A stretch of DNA of 64,000 bases from JAGOUB01 sp964648045 (GCA_964648045.1 CAZYNU010000002.1:1-64000); one strand, 5' to 3'. Shown: positions 17,118 to 25,501, counted from the first letter of the stretch. Translations and numbers: made by a program. The notes: generated by a model not told the origin, from the sequence alone.

Positions 17118-18299
17118 ATGTTCCGTCGGATGGACCTACTCTTGCTCGGCGTGGCAGTGGGACTGACACTCTTCGGATTGGCGATGATCGCGAGCGTGTC
17201 CGTCTTTAAAAGTTATCAGTTGACGATCGACGCCGTGGGCGGCCCCACCAACGCCTTCTATTTGTGGCGCAGCTCGTTCCACGTACTTATTAGCACCAGC
17301 GTGATGTTGGGTGTGTCGCTCATTCCGTATCGCACCTGGGAACGGTACGCCCTGCCGCTCTTCGGCCTGACAGTTCTTTTGCTGCTCACGGTGCTGGGAA
17401 TCTCGAGCCTCAGCAACGATTACGGCACAGCCCGAAGCTGGCTCGTCGTTGCCGGCTTTTCCGTGCAACCATCGGAAATTCTCAAACTGACCCTCGTCTT
17501 CTACCTGGCCGTCTGGCTGCAAAAGCGCGAACAGCAGGTCGCCACATTTAAAGAAGGCTTCCTCCCCTTCGTCACGCTGCTCGTGCTCTCCACGTTCCTC
17601 GTTGCCATCCAGCCCGACCTTGGCTCGTTCCTCGTACTTTCCAGCATCGCAGTGACGATGTTCTTCATTGCCGGCGGCAGCCTCTTTCACTTGCTCTCGG
17701 GCGGTGTGATCGCGGCGTTGGTGGGACTGCCGATGATTTTACAAGAGGACTACGTCCGCAATCGTTTTAAGGCCTTCCTGGCTTTCAACGACCCCACGTT
17801 TAGCGAGACCATCGGCTTTCAAATCAAGCAGGCGCTGATCGCGGTTGGCAGTGGCGGTATGTTCGGCGTGGGTTATGGCAAGTCGGTGCAGAAGTTTGGC
17901 TACTTACCCGAAGTGCAGGGCGACATGATCTTCTCGGCCATGGGTGAAGAGCTAGGATTCCTCCGACTCTTGATCGTCCTGGGTCTCTACGGCGTGTTCG
18001 TGGTACGTGGCTACAAAATCGCACGCGAGGCCCCCGACCGCTTCGGCTTCCTGGTGGCGACGGGCATTACCACCTGGGTGGCATTCCAGACGCTCTTGAA
18101 CATCTCCGTAAACCTGTCGCTCTTCCCGCTCACCGGTCTGACTCTGCCGTTCATTAGCTACGGCGGCTCATCGTTGCTCACCCTCATGATTGGCGTGGGC
18201 ATTTTGCTGAACATTTCCGCGCACTCCACGGAGCAATCGCTGGCCGTGCGTCGGCCGAAGCGGGTCGAGAAGCGGCCGTCGTTCTTCCCCAGGGCATGA
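17118..18299 (+). CDS. ftsW: FtsW/RodA/SpoVE family peptidoglycan glycosyltransferase
   Basis: A SEDS-family membrane protein of 393 residues with about ten transmembrane helices. Signature stretches are GYGKSVQKFGYLPEVQGD, IFSAMGEELGF and PFISYGGSSLL. SEDS proteins polymerise lipid II into glycan strands. Its neighbour murG favours FtsW (division) over RodA. ATG 17118 lies 8 nt after TACCAT and has no SD. The murG ATG overlaps the ftsW stop by 4 bp, so translation is coupled. Confidence 0.95.
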   Translation: MFRRMDLLLLGVAVGLTLFGLAMIASVSVFKSYQLTIDAVGGPTNAFYLWRSSFHVLISTSVMLGVSLIPYRTWERYALPLFGLTVLLLLTVLGISSLSNDYGTARSWLVVAGFSVQPSEILKLTLVFYLAVWLQKREQQVATFKEGFLPFVTLLVLSTFLVAIQPDLGSFLVLSSIAVTMFFIAGGSLFHLLSGGVIAALVGLPMILQEDYVRNRFKAFLAFNDPTFSETIGFQIKQALIAVGSGGMFGVGYGKSVQKFGYLPEVQGDMIFSAMGEELGFLRLLIVLGLYGVFVVRGYKIAREAPDRFGFLVATGITTWVAFQTLLNISVNLSLFPLTGLTLPFISYGGSSLLTLMIGVGILLNISAHSTEQSLAVRRPKRVEKRPSFFPRA

Positions 18300-19342
18300 C
18301 CGCCGTTCGCGTACTCCTCGTCGGCGGCGGCTCAACTGGGCACTTGGCGCCGCTGGTGGCCGTCTGGCGCGAGATTGAACGGGCCGAACCGCAGGCCAAA
18401 GTGTACGCCTTGGCCACCGACCGCGGCATCGACTCGGCCTTCCTGCAGCGTGAGCACATCTCACATGCGCTTGCGCCGTACCCCTGGCGAACACTCTGGC
18501 TGCCCTGGAGTCTGGCGCGGGGACTATGGCGCGCTGCAGGCGTACTGCAAGCTTTTCGACCAACGGTCATCGTGAGTAAGGGCGGCCTCGTGAGTCTGCC
18601 AGTGTGCTTGCTGGCGGTTCTGCGGCGCGTGCCGATCGTGGTGCACGAATCCGACGCGGTGATGGGCGGAGGCACGTCGCTCGTACGACGACTGGCAACC
18701 ACGATCTGCCTGGGCATCGATACCGGCATGCGTGCGCCGAACATTGTCGTGACGGGCAACCCGGTACGACCGGAAATTACAGCCGGATCACGCGAGCGGG
18801 CCTTGGAGATGACGGGCTTAAGCGGGAAAAAACCGATCTTGCTCGTTACGGGCGGCAGCCAGGGTGCTGAAGCCTTGAATCAAGCGGTCATCGCGGCGCT
18901 ACCACAGCTACTGCCGGTCATGGACATCATTCACCTGACTGGCGCAGGCAAGAGCGCCGGCGCCTCGCAACCCGGCTATTTCTCGGCCCCCGAATCGAAC
19001 GGAGCAATGGGCGACTTCTACGCGGCCGCCACCCTGTCGCTCATGCGCGGTGGAGCCGGCAGCATCAGCGAGTGCGCGGCCACGGGCACGCCGGCGGTCA
19101 TTGTGCCGCTGGAGGGCCTGGCTCATGACCACCAATTGCGCAACGCCGAACGAACGACAACCAGCGGGGGGTGCGTGCTGCTGCGCCAACGCGATCTGGA
19201 ACGTTTGCCGGAGGTACTTCTTTCCATCATCACCAATGAGGACCGGCTGCGCATCATGCGTACGGCCATCCGCGGGTTACAATCTCCCGATGCCGCCCGC
19301 CTCATCGCGAACCTGGTGCTGAAGGCGAGCATGGCTGCTTGA
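18296..19342 (+). CDS. murG: UDP-GlcNAc--lipid I GlcNAc transferase MurG
   Basis: Makes lipid II by adding GlcNAc to undecaprenyl-PP-MurNAc-pentapeptide. N-terminal GGGSTGHLAPLVAV, the middle GGSQGAEALN loop, and the C-terminal GAGSISECAATGTPAVIVP donor site are all visible. The 348-residue length is normal. It overlaps ftsW by 4 bp (ATGA), forming a two-gene cell-wall operon. Confidence 0.97.
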   Translation: MTAVRVLLVGGGSTGHLAPLVAVWREIERAEPQAKVYALATDRGIDSAFLQREHISHALAPYPWRTLWLPWSLARGLWRAAGVLQAFRPTVIVSKGGLVSLPVCLLAVLRRVPIVVHESDAVMGGGTSLVRRLATTICLGIDTGMRAPNIVVTGNPVRPEITAGSRERALEMTGLSGKKPILLVTGGSQGAEALNQAVIAALPQLLPVMDIIHLTGAGKSAGASQPGYFSAPESNGAMGDFYAAATLSLMRGGAGSISECAATGTPAVIVPLEGLAHDHQLRNAERTTTSGGCVLLRQRDLERLPEVLLSIITNEDRLRIMRTAIRGLQSPDAARLIANLVLKASMAA

Positions 19343-19405
19343 AGAGGAAAAATTGTATTCAAGACCCTTGCAAAACCCAGGGGTGAGTCCGTAGCGTGAA
19401 GCCCT

Positions 19406-20050
19406 ATGGTCAAACTTCTTCTGCCACTCTTCGCCCTCGCGCTCTTGCTCATGGGCTGCACGCCAAAAACACCCACCACCAACCAGCCCTACGGCACCGG
19501 TGCCGTCGTCAGTTCCGTCTCCGTCTCTTCTTCCTCCTCCGCCCCCGCCATGGCCCTCAAGACTTTCTCCGGCATCACGCTCCTGACGGGTAAGCACGTC
19601 GTGACGCTCAAGACCTCGAAGGGTTCCATCACCCTCGAACTAGATGCCGACCGCGCCCCAATGGCCGTTACGAACTTCGTGACGCACACCAAAGACGGCT
19701 ACTATGACGACCTCACCTTCCATCGCGTGATCAGCGGCTTTATGATTCAAGGCGGCGATCCCGACGGCACCGGCCGCGGCGGCGAGAGCATCTTCGGCGA
19801 AACTTTCCCCGACGAGATTGTGGCCCCCATGGTGTACGCACGCGGCACGATTGCCATGGCCAACCGCGGACCCGACACGAACGGCAGCCAGTTCTTCATC
19901 ATGCATAAGGACTACCCACTGCCGCCGAACTACACGATCTTCGGCAAGGTGACGGCCGGCCTCGACGTGGTGGATGCCATCGCCTTGGTGAAAACCGGCT
20001 CGCAGGACCGTCCGTTGGAGCCTGTCACCTTCTCGGCTACGGCGAAGTAA
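19406..20050 (+). CDS. Cyclophilin-type peptidyl-prolyl isomerase lipoprotein
   Basis: A lipoprotein signal with lipobox LLMGC (Cys17) and a Ser-rich spacer (about 33-46) precede a cyclophilin domain (about 60-210). Visible family motifs are FHRVISGFMIQGGDP, GTIAMANRGPDTNGSQFFI and YTIFGKV. It would catalyse proline isomerisation in exported proteins at the outer face of the membrane. TAGCGT lies 8 nt before the ATG. An intrinsic terminator follows. Confidence 0.95.
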   Translation: MVKLLLPLFALALLLMGCTPKTPTTNQPYGTGAVVSSVSVSSSSSAPAMALKTFSGITLLTGKHVVTLKTSKGSITLELDADRAPMAVTNFVTHTKDGYYDDLTFHRVISGFMIQGGDPDGTGRGGESIFGETFPDEIVAPMVYARGTIAMANRGPDTNGSQFFIMHKDYPLPPNYTIFGKVTAGLDVVDAIALVKTGSQDRPLEPVTFSATAK

Positions 20051-20071
20051 TCTTTTTTGCACCAAAGAGAG

Positions 20072-20096
20072 ACGCCGTCCCTCGGGGCGGCGTTTT
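20072..20096 (+). terminator. Intrinsic terminator after the cyclophilin gene
   Basis: ACGCCGTCC / GGGGCGGCGT imperfect stem followed by five T. Confidence 0.85.
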
Positions 20097-20112
20097 TGTG
20101 TTGGACTAGTGA

Positions 20113-20574
20113 TCACTTGAGGAAGTTCGCCACCTTCTCCATGGCCTCGGTCACTTGCTCAGCCGAGCTTCTACCTTGAACCTTCATGCCTAACCAGCCA
20201 ATAAGGGAGACCGCAGCGATGCTACCCGCGACGATGCCGAACTCGCGCACGCCCAGCGGCACGCGAAGCAGCACCAGGCCCAGGCCGACCACGCAGGTAG
20301 CGAAGATGCCGATCACCACGCCCGTCGCGAGCGTGACGATCACCAGCTTCTGGCGGTTCTCGGCGTTGTCCTGGGGCGTGGCGGCAATGGCCGTGAGCAG
20401 CTCGCTCGGTAGGATGACGGCCTCCTTTCCCCACTGTTTGAACAGGCTCTGCACCTTGCGCTGCAGCACCAGGCCCACGAGCGACTGAAACGAGACGGCC
20501 GTCTTGCCCTCGACGATGGCGCGGACGGGATCGCTCTTGAGGGGCACTTCGAGATCGCTCTGGGAGGGGTCCAT
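20113..20574 (-). CDS. Small membrane protein of unknown function
   Basis: 153 residues: a charged N-terminal half (about 1-75) followed by two hydrophobic helices (about 82-103 and 110-130) and a short amphipathic tail ending VANFLK. No family is recognised. The ATG at 20574 is chosen over an upstream TTG because TACACT lies 6 nt before it, immediately after a terminator for the upstream gene. There is no SD. Confidence 0.8.
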   Translation of the reverse strand: MDPSQSDLEVPLKSDPVRAIVEGKTAVSFQSLVGLVLQRKVQSLFKQWGKEAVILPSELLTAIAATPQDNAENRQKLVIVTLATGVVIGIFATCVVGLGLVLLRVPLGVREFGIVAGSIAAVSLIGWLGMKVQGRSSAEQVTEAMEKVANFLK

Positions 20575-20594
20575 GGCCGAAGTGTAGCAGATCG

Positions 20595-20623
20595 AAAAAA
20601 CCGCCACGGCTGTGCCGTGGCGG
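20595..20623 (-). terminator. Intrinsic terminator for the gene at 20649-20924
   Basis: Perfect 10-bp stem CCGCCACGGC / GCCGTGGCGG with a 3-nt loop, followed on the minus strand by six T. Confidence 0.95.
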
Positions 20624-20648
20624 AAGGGTTGGCTGAGGGCGCTGGCGG

Positions 20649-20924
20649 TCAACGTTTCTCAGGGATAGCGGTCGAACCCGTGCCTTCCTGGGCGTCGTAG
20701 AACCACTGCTCGGTTTGCTGGGTGTCACGGTCAAAGACGGTGATGATGTACTGATGGGCCGAATCGACACCGGGGTCGAACACGGCGACGGCGTCGATAC
20801 GCCGAGCCACACGACCCGTCAATTCCAGCTGAAAAAGCTGGAAGGTGCGGTTCTGCAGCGCCATGATCAGGTTGTAGCGCTTGGGTCCGTCACAGATTTT
20901 TTTAACGGTGATGGGAACGGTCAT
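20649..20924 (-). CDS. Orphan small protein (91 aa)
   Basis: No family is recognised. The sequence alternates charged and beta-prone stretches (YNLIMALQNRTFQLF, YIITVFDRD) and could be a small beta domain. It has no signal peptide. AGAGG lies 9 nt before the ATG, so it is SD-led. It has its own terminator and a leader with a small CCGTG / CACGG hairpin. The promoter is less clear than for its sister orphans. Confidence 0.72.
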   Translation of the reverse strand: MTVPITVKKICDGPKRYNLIMALQNRTFQLFQLELTGRVARRIDAVAVFDPGVDSAHQYIITVFDRDTQQTEQWFYDAQEGTGSTAIPEKR

Positions 20925-21035
20925 GATGCTGGTCCTCTGGTGGATCTTGTTCTCTTTGCCGCTTGATGGCGGTCCGTGATCGCACGGCTGCGCATACCGT
21001 ACACCAAAATTTCTACTTGCATATACCGGTCAGAT

Positions 21036-21069
21036 AAAAGAAACCCGCTTCCCCCTCGTGGGAAGCGGG
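21036..21069 (-). terminator. Intrinsic terminator for the gene at 21077-21343
   Basis: Perfect 10-bp stem CCCGCTTCCC / GGGAAGCGGG with a 6-nt loop; on the minus strand it runs into TTTCTTTT. Confidence 0.94.
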
Positions 21070-21076
21070 CGGATCA

Positions 21077-21343
21077 CTAGTCTGACAGTTCGCGCCCCTT
21101 ACGGAGCGAACAGTTGTAGTACCAGTGGATGGGCATGTTGCCCTTACCCCGGTATCCACGGATGAACCAATTCAACTTGCTGCCATCCTCGGCGAGCAAG
21201 CCATTGACGCGGACGACCACGGCCTCGCCGTGGAACACGAACGTGACGGCGTCCCTCCCGGCGAGAGCCGCCAGGAGCAGGTGTACCGACGGGCCGTCGG
21301 TAATGTCGTAGAGGGCCGGGGTCTGCTGCTCGGAAGTGGCCAT
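21077..21343 (-). CDS. Orphan small protein (88 aa)
   Basis: No family is recognised. It begins MATSEQQTPALY and has a beta-rich middle (VTFVFHGEAVVVRVNG). A longer frame opens at 21424, but AGGAGAG lies 9 nt before the ATG at 21343 and the promoter -10 ends at 21429, so I place the start at 21343 with an 80-nt leader. The gene is monocistronic, with a TTGACA-type promoter and its own terminator. Confidence 0.72.
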   Translation of the reverse strand: MATSEQQTPALYDITDGPSVHLLLAALAGRDAVTFVFHGEAVVVRVNGLLAEDGSKLNWFIRGYRGKGNMPIHWYYNCSLRKGRELSD

Positions 21344-21428
21344 GGCGACCATCTCTCCTGCTTCTGAATGAACAGTGATCCGCCGCGACATTGGTTGTGC
21401 CACGACATCCGTACTCACGGACATCAGT

Positions 21429-21456
21429 AAATTACACTATTTTTAGTATTTGTCAA
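21429..21456 (-). promoter_or_regulatory. TTGACA-class promoter
   Basis: Minus strand: TTGACA (21456-21451) inside ATATTTGACAAATAC, a 16-nt spacer, then TAATTT (21434-21429). It drives the orphan gene ending at 21077. Confidence 0.8.
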
Positions 21457-21461
21457 ATATC

Positions 21462-22922
21462 TCACTGAGCCTTCCGCAGGCGGTCCAACGTCTCCTTTTG
21501 ACCAAGAATTCCGGCCATCTCGGTGGCACCGGGGCTGAACGGCTGGCCGGTGAGGGCGGCGCGCAGCGGCCAGAGCGTCTGGCCGAGCTTCCAGCCCTTC
21601 TCCTCGCCCTTGGCGCGAAGCAGTGCGAGCAGCGCCTGGTCATTCCAGTCGGCGGCGGGCACGGCCTCGAGCGTGGCGATGAGCGTGGCCAGGATTTCGG
21701 GCAGCAGCTCGGGCGTCACCTTCTGCTTGGGATTGGCGAGCAGCTCGACCGTCACATTCTCAGGTGCGCGATAGAACGGGCGCAGCATGGCCGCGGCCTC
21801 CGAGAAGAACGTCACGCGCTCGCGGATGAGCGCGATCTTCGATGCAAAATTCTGGTCACCCTCAATCTCCGGCAGCTCGCTCTTGGCCGCCTCGCGGCAA
21901 CGGCGCTCGAACTCCTCTACCGGCAATTTTCGCATCCACTGGCCCTGTAGCCAGTCGAGCTTCTGCAAGTCGAAGACGGCACCTGCCTTCTGTACGCGCT
22001 CCAAACTGAACTGATCGATCAACTCCTGCTTCGTGAACACTTCCTGTTCGGTGCCGGGGTTCCAGCCGAGCAACGCCAAAAAATTGATCATCGCCTCGGG
22101 CAGGTAGCCCTTCTGAATGTACTCGCGCACCGAGACCGAGCCCTGGCGCTTGCTGAGCTTCGACTTGTCGGCGTTGAGCAGTAGCGGCAGATGGCCGAAG
22201 CGTGGTGGAGTCCAGCCGAAAGCCTGATAGAGCAAGATGTGCTTGGGCGTGGAGCTGAGCCACTCCTCGCCGCGCAGCACCAGGTCGATCGCCATCAGGT
22301 GATCATCGACGACGTTGGCGAGGTGATACGTGGGGAAGCCGTCGCTCTTCATGAGCACTTGGTCGTCGACGGTATGCCCCTTGAACGAAACTTTCCCACG
22401 AATGGCATCGTCGAATTCCACCGTGCGTTCGTGTGGCACTTTCAGGCGCACGACATGCGGCTCGCCCGCGGCCAACTTGGCGGCAATCTCGTCGGTGGAG
22501 AGCTTGGCGCATTGGCGGTCATACATTGGTGCTTGCTTGCGCTCCTCCTGCTTTTTGCGCATCTCCTCAAGGCGCTCCTTTGTGCAGAAGCAGCGATACG
22601 CCTGACCGCCCGCGATGAGTCGATCGCAATGCTCGCGGTAGAGATGGGTACGCTTCGACTGCGTGTACGGACCGCGCTCGCCGCGCTCGGCCGGGTGGCC
22701 ACCTTGCAAGATCACGCCTTCGTCGGGCAGTACGTTGGCCCAGGCGAAGCAATCGAGAAAATCTTCCACTGCACCCGCCACTTCACGCTCTTGGTCGGTA
22801 TCTTCCACGCGCAGTAAGAATTGACCGCCTTCTTTGCGAACAATCAATTCGTTATAGAGCGCCGTGCGCAAACCGCCCACATGCAGGAGACCGGTGGGGG
22901 AGGGGGCATAACGGGTGCGCAT
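21462..22922 (-). CDS. gltX: Glutamyl-tRNA synthetase
   Basis: Class I aminoacyl-tRNA synthetase of 486 residues. The HIGH signature is in YAPSPTGLLHVGGLR (residues 5-19), the KMSKS signature reads SKLSKRQGS near 245, and a C-terminal anticodon-binding domain follows. It charges tRNA-Glu; whether it also serves tRNA-Gln cannot be judged here. TATAGT lies 8 nt before the ATG and there is no SD, so the mRNA is probably leaderless. It is divergent from murB. Confidence 0.97.
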   Translation of the reverse strand: MRTRYAPSPTGLLHVGGLRTALYNELIVRKEGGQFLLRVEDTDQEREVAGAVEDFLDCFAWANVLPDEGVILQGGHPAERGERGPYTQSKRTHLYREHCDRLIAGGQAYRCFCTKERLEEMRKKQEERKQAPMYDRQCAKLSTDEIAAKLAAGEPHVVRLKVPHERTVEFDDAIRGKVSFKGHTVDDQVLMKSDGFPTYHLANVVDDHLMAIDLVLRGEEWLSSTPKHILLYQAFGWTPPRFGHLPLLLNADKSKLSKRQGSVSVREYIQKGYLPEAMINFLALLGWNPGTEQEVFTKQELIDQFSLERVQKAGAVFDLQKLDWLQGQWMRKLPVEEFERRCREAAKSELPEIEGDQNFASKIALIRERVTFFSEAAAMLRPFYRAPENVTVELLANPKQKVTPELLPEILATLIATLEAVPAADWNDQALLALLRAKGEEKGWKLGQTLWPLRAALTGQPFSPGATEMAGILGQKETLDRLRKAQ

Positions 22923-22930
22923 TGGCCAGG

Positions 22931-22936
22931 ACTATA
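22931..22936 (-). promoter_or_regulatory. -10 element of gltX (leaderless type)
   Basis: TATAGT on the minus strand, 8 nt before the gltX ATG. Confidence 0.75.
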
Positions 22937-22960
22937 CAGGATCCCGGCGGCAGCGGGTGG

Positions 22961-22966
22961 TATACT
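22961..22966 (+). promoter_or_regulatory. -10 element of murB (leaderless type)
   Basis: TATACT, 7 nt before the murB ATG; the whole gltX-murB divergent spacer is only 51 bp. Confidence 0.78.
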
Positions 22967-22973
22967 TCGGATC

Positions 22974-23849
22974 ATGGAGATCCAATCGCTCGTCCCCGTC
23001 GGTTCCAAGACCACGATGCGCATCGGCGGGCAGGCCCGCGCCTACGCCGAAATCACCACCAAGGAAGATGCAGAACAGGCCGTGGCCTATGCCAAAGAGC
23101 ACGGGCTTCCGCTCATTATGTTGGGCGGCGGTTCCAATACCGTCTTCGCGGACGGTGTGGTGGAAGCACTCGTCTGTCGCATCAAGAACACCGACACGAA
23201 CATCGAGGGCAACCACGTCACGGCGAACGCGGGCGTCACGCTCGGCTCGCTCATTCACGAGCTGGCCGACCATGATCTGGATCTTTCCGCTCTCACCGGC
23301 ATTCCCGGCACTCTTGGCGGCGCCATTATCGGCAATGCCGGCCAGGGCTTTGGAGGCACGTGGATCGACACCTACGTGCGCAGCGTCACCGTCCTGATGG
23401 GAGGGCACTGGCAGACGCTCTCGCCCGTGGCCTGCCGCTTCCGCTACCGCGAGAGTGGTTTTAAGGAGATCGACGGTCCGGTGGTGGTATGGGAAGCGAC
23501 GCTGGAAGTGCCTTCGCGCCCCGGTGCGGAAGTGAAGGCGGAGGTGGAGCGACTTTTGCAGAAGCGCATCGAGACGCAGCCGCACCTCAAGACGGCCGGC
23601 TCGGCCTTCAAGTCACTGCCAGACGGCACCCCGGCCTGGAAACTCATTGACGAGGCAGGCCTGCGCGGCACGAAGATCGGCGATTTGGAAATCAGCACCA
23701 AGCACTGCAACTTCTTCACGAATGCAGGCAAGGCCACATTCCAGAACGTGCTCGACATGACCGCGCTGATCCGCCAGAAAGTGCCGCGGATCGAAGGCAT
23801 CGAGATGCGCCTCTACGGCAACGATGGAAAGATCGTGAAGCAGCACTGA
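22974..23849 (+). CDS. murB: UDP-N-acetylenolpyruvoylglucosamine reductase MurB
   Basis: FAD/NADPH enzyme that makes UDP-MurNAc. FAD-binding motifs GGGSNTVFADG and GIPGTLGGAIIGNAGQ are present, with YRESGFK and the C-terminal catalytic region (TAGSAFKSLPDG, with the proton-donor Ser). The 291 residues from ATG 22974 fit the family; the frame back to 22821 overlaps gltX and is rejected. It is probably leaderless. Confidence 0.97.
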   Translation: MEIQSLVPVGSKTTMRIGGQARAYAEITTKEDAEQAVAYAKEHGLPLIMLGGGSNTVFADGVVEALVCRIKNTDTNIEGNHVTANAGVTLGSLIHELADHDLDLSALTGIPGTLGGAIIGNAGQGFGGTWIDTYVRSVTVLMGGHWQTLSPVACRFRYRESGFKEIDGPVVVWEATLEVPSRPGAEVKAEVERLLQKRIETQPHLKTAGSAFKSLPDGTPAWKLIDEAGLRGTKIGDLEISTKHCNFFTNAGKATFQNVLDMTALIRQKVPRIEGIEMRLYGNDGKIVKQH

Positions 23850-23875
23850 AGGGGTTGCCAAATAAACGGTTTGAT

Positions 23876-23906
23876 TCAAGATAGTTCGGCGTTGCCTCTA
23901 TCTTGA
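23876..23906. repeat. Perfect 9-bp inverted repeat upstream of the diiron-enzyme gene
   Basis: TCAAGATAG (23876-23884) and CTATCTTGA (23898-23906) are separated by 13 nt, with no T-run, between the murB stop and the GTG at 23931. It may be an operator or a leader hairpin. A weak promoter (TTGCCA at 23855, GATAGT at 23880) would place it at the transcription start. Confidence 0.6.
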
Positions 23907-23930
23907 CCCTTCACCCGTCGGAGAAAACCC

Positions 23931-24524
23931 GTGCCTATTCAGAAAACTGGAACTCTCAAAGAAGAGGTCCGTCGCCTGCTGCCCAACCCCGCCAGCCTGA
24001 AGCCGGAACGCCTACGTGCCATCGTGCGGACCTACGGCCTGTTCGCTGACAAATTCGTGCCCTGGCTCACCATCGTTCACGATGCGCAGCCGCCGGGCGC
24101 GGGCCGCGACGTCTGCCGCGACAACCTGATCTGTGAGATCGAAGAAGATCACCCCCGATTACTGCGGCAGTTCCTGGCCCAGATCGAAGCCGGTGAACGC
24201 AACGGTACCCGCCTTGGGTCAAACATCGATTGCTGCCAGCCCTGGATCATGGCGATCGACGCGCACTGCCGGCAGCCGATTCCTGGCTTGGCCGTGATCG
24301 CCGGACTGGAACATGCCTCACTCGCGTTCATCCCCTGGCTTAAAGAAGTCGCTCGGATGCTGAAACTCGGCGAGATCCGTTATCTGGAGATTCACGGCGA
24401 GGCGGACATCGCCCACGCCCGCGAGCTGGAGGAAGCGCTCACAAGGTCTGGCGGCGGAGACGAGGTATTTCTGGCTTTCAGCCTGGTCCATGCCCTGCTC
24501 CGCGACATTTTCACCGGCGTGTGA
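23931..24524 (+). CDS. Probable heme-oxygenase-like diiron oxidase
   Basis: 197 residues, helical. The six metal-ligand pattern of the heme-oxygenase-like diiron oxidase/oxygenase (HDO) superfamily is visible: Glu71-x2-His74 (IEEDHP), Glu127 (GLEHA), and His155-x3-Asp159-x2-His162 (IHGEADIAH). Spacing is close to that of UndA (E101/H104, E159, H194/D198/H201). Members cleave fatty acids, N-oxygenate amino acids or make pABA (CADD). The substrate here is unknown. The GTG start has CGGAGA 7 nt upstream. An inverted repeat precedes the gene and a terminator follows, so it is monocistronic. The fold call rests on motif spacing alone. Confidence 0.72.
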   Translation: MPIQKTGTLKEEVRRLLPNPASLKPERLRAIVRTYGLFADKFVPWLTIVHDAQPPGAGRDVCRDNLICEIEEDHPRLLRQFLAQIEAGERNGTRLGSNIDCCQPWIMAIDAHCRQPIPGLAVIAGLEHASLAFIPWLKEVARMLKLGEIRYLEIHGEADIAHARELEEALTRSGGGDEVFLAFSLVHALLRDIFTGV

Positions 24525-24539
24525 TGCACGCGCCTCCAC

Positions 24540-24570
24540 CCCCGGTCGGCCTACCGACCGGGGATTTTTT
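24540..24570 (+). terminator. Intrinsic terminator
   Basis: CCCCGGTCGG / CCGACCGGGG stem with a 4-nt loop, then A and six T. Confidence 0.95.
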
Positions 24571-24577
24571 ACGCAAG

Positions 24578-24599
24578 AAAAAAGCCCGGTCGCCCGGGC
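24578..24599 (-). terminator. Intrinsic terminator for ssb
   Basis: GCCCGG / CCGGGC stem with a 4-nt loop; the minus strand runs into six T. Placed just downstream of the ssb stop. Confidence 0.88.
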
Positions 24600-24616
24600 C
24601 TTCTGGGATCGCGGGG

Positions 24617-25501
24617 TCAGAAGGGGAGATCCTCCACCTTCACTTCGCTCTTGTTGTAATCGATGTCGGGAATGCCGGCAGCGCCGATGCCCACGGCTGC
24701 CGTAGCCTCGGGGGCAGAGCGACGGCCTGGAGCCTCCTCGCCGAAGGGACTGCCACCAGAGGCGACGTCGGCACGCACGGCGTCGAGAGCGGTTTGGTTT
24801 TTGATGCCCAACAGCGAGACTGTGTCGGCTACGATTTCGGTGGCGTAGCGCTTCTGACCGGCCTGTGTCTCGAAGCTGCGGGTCTGCACACGGCCGGACA
24901 CAAAGACCTTACTGCCCTTCTTCAAGGTGCGCTGGCACTCGTCGGCCAGGTCGCCCCACACCACGACGTTATGAAACTCAGAACGTTCCTGAGCCACGCC
25001 GGCCTTGTCCTTCCAGCGATCGTTGGTGGCCAGACCGAGCGACAGCACCTTTTGGCCGCTGGTGGTAGTGCGAAGCTCCGGATCACGCGTCACGTTGCCG
25101 AGAAGATCGGCACGATTGAGGCAGCTGGTGAGCTGACGGGCGTTCTCGGGCGACGGCATGGCACCGTCTTTGGGATCAAGCAAGATGAGATCGAGAGCGA
25201 CCATTTTCGTTTTACTGCGCTTCTCCTTGGTTTTTTCGTCTTCCCAGCTATCAGTCTGCAAGCGACCAGAAATGAAGAGCTGCGAGCCAGCCTTCACGAA
25301 CTGGCCGGCGACATTGGCCATAGGGCCCCACACCGTGACGGTATGGAAACTCTTACCTTCCATCATCTGTCCGGACTCGGATTTGAAGGAATACGGCACG
25401 ACCAGATTTAGGTCTGTGACCGTGGTGCCGCCCGGCGTCGTACGGACGTCGACAGGCTGCGTCTGGTAACCGATAATGTTTACGCGATTAAGGGAAAACA
25501 T
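24617..25501 (-). CDS. ssb: Single-stranded DNA-binding protein with two tandem OB folds
   Basis: 294 residues with two SSB-type OB domains. The first (about 1-120) opens MFSLNRVNIIGY and the second (about 133-235) opens LNRADLLGNVTRDPELRTT with the standard WGDLADECQRTLKKGSKVFVSGR block. A disordered Gly/Ala/Pro tail ends in the acidic tip VEDLPF used for partner docking. Two OB folds per chain, as in Deinococcus-Thermus SSB, imply a dimer doing the job of the usual tetramer. The start at 25501 fits the domain; upstream Met codons add unrelated sequence. Confidence 0.93.
   Translation of the reverse strand: MFSLNRVNIIGYQTQPVDVRTTPGGTTVTDLNLVVPYSFKSESGQMMEGKSFHTVTVWGPMANVAGQFVKAGSQLFISGRLQTDSWEDEKTKEKRSKTKMVALDLILLDPKDGAMPSPENARQLTSCLNRADLLGNVTRDPELRTTTSGQKVLSLGLATNDRWKDKAGVAQERSEFHNVVVWGDLADECQRTLKKGSKVFVSGRVQTRSFETQAGQKRYATEIVADTVSLLGIKNQTALDAVRADVASGGSPFGEEAPGRRSAPEATAAVGIGAAGIPDIDYNKSEVKVEDLPF

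Noticed and set aside
24521..25411. Long plus-strand open frame opposite ssb (296 aa)
   Set aside because: It is the antisense shadow of ssb: no family motifs and GC-rich third-position artefact. The same holds for long frames opposite zwf (8459-9226), comM (4947-5918), aspS (42999-43811) and mfd (47361-48953).
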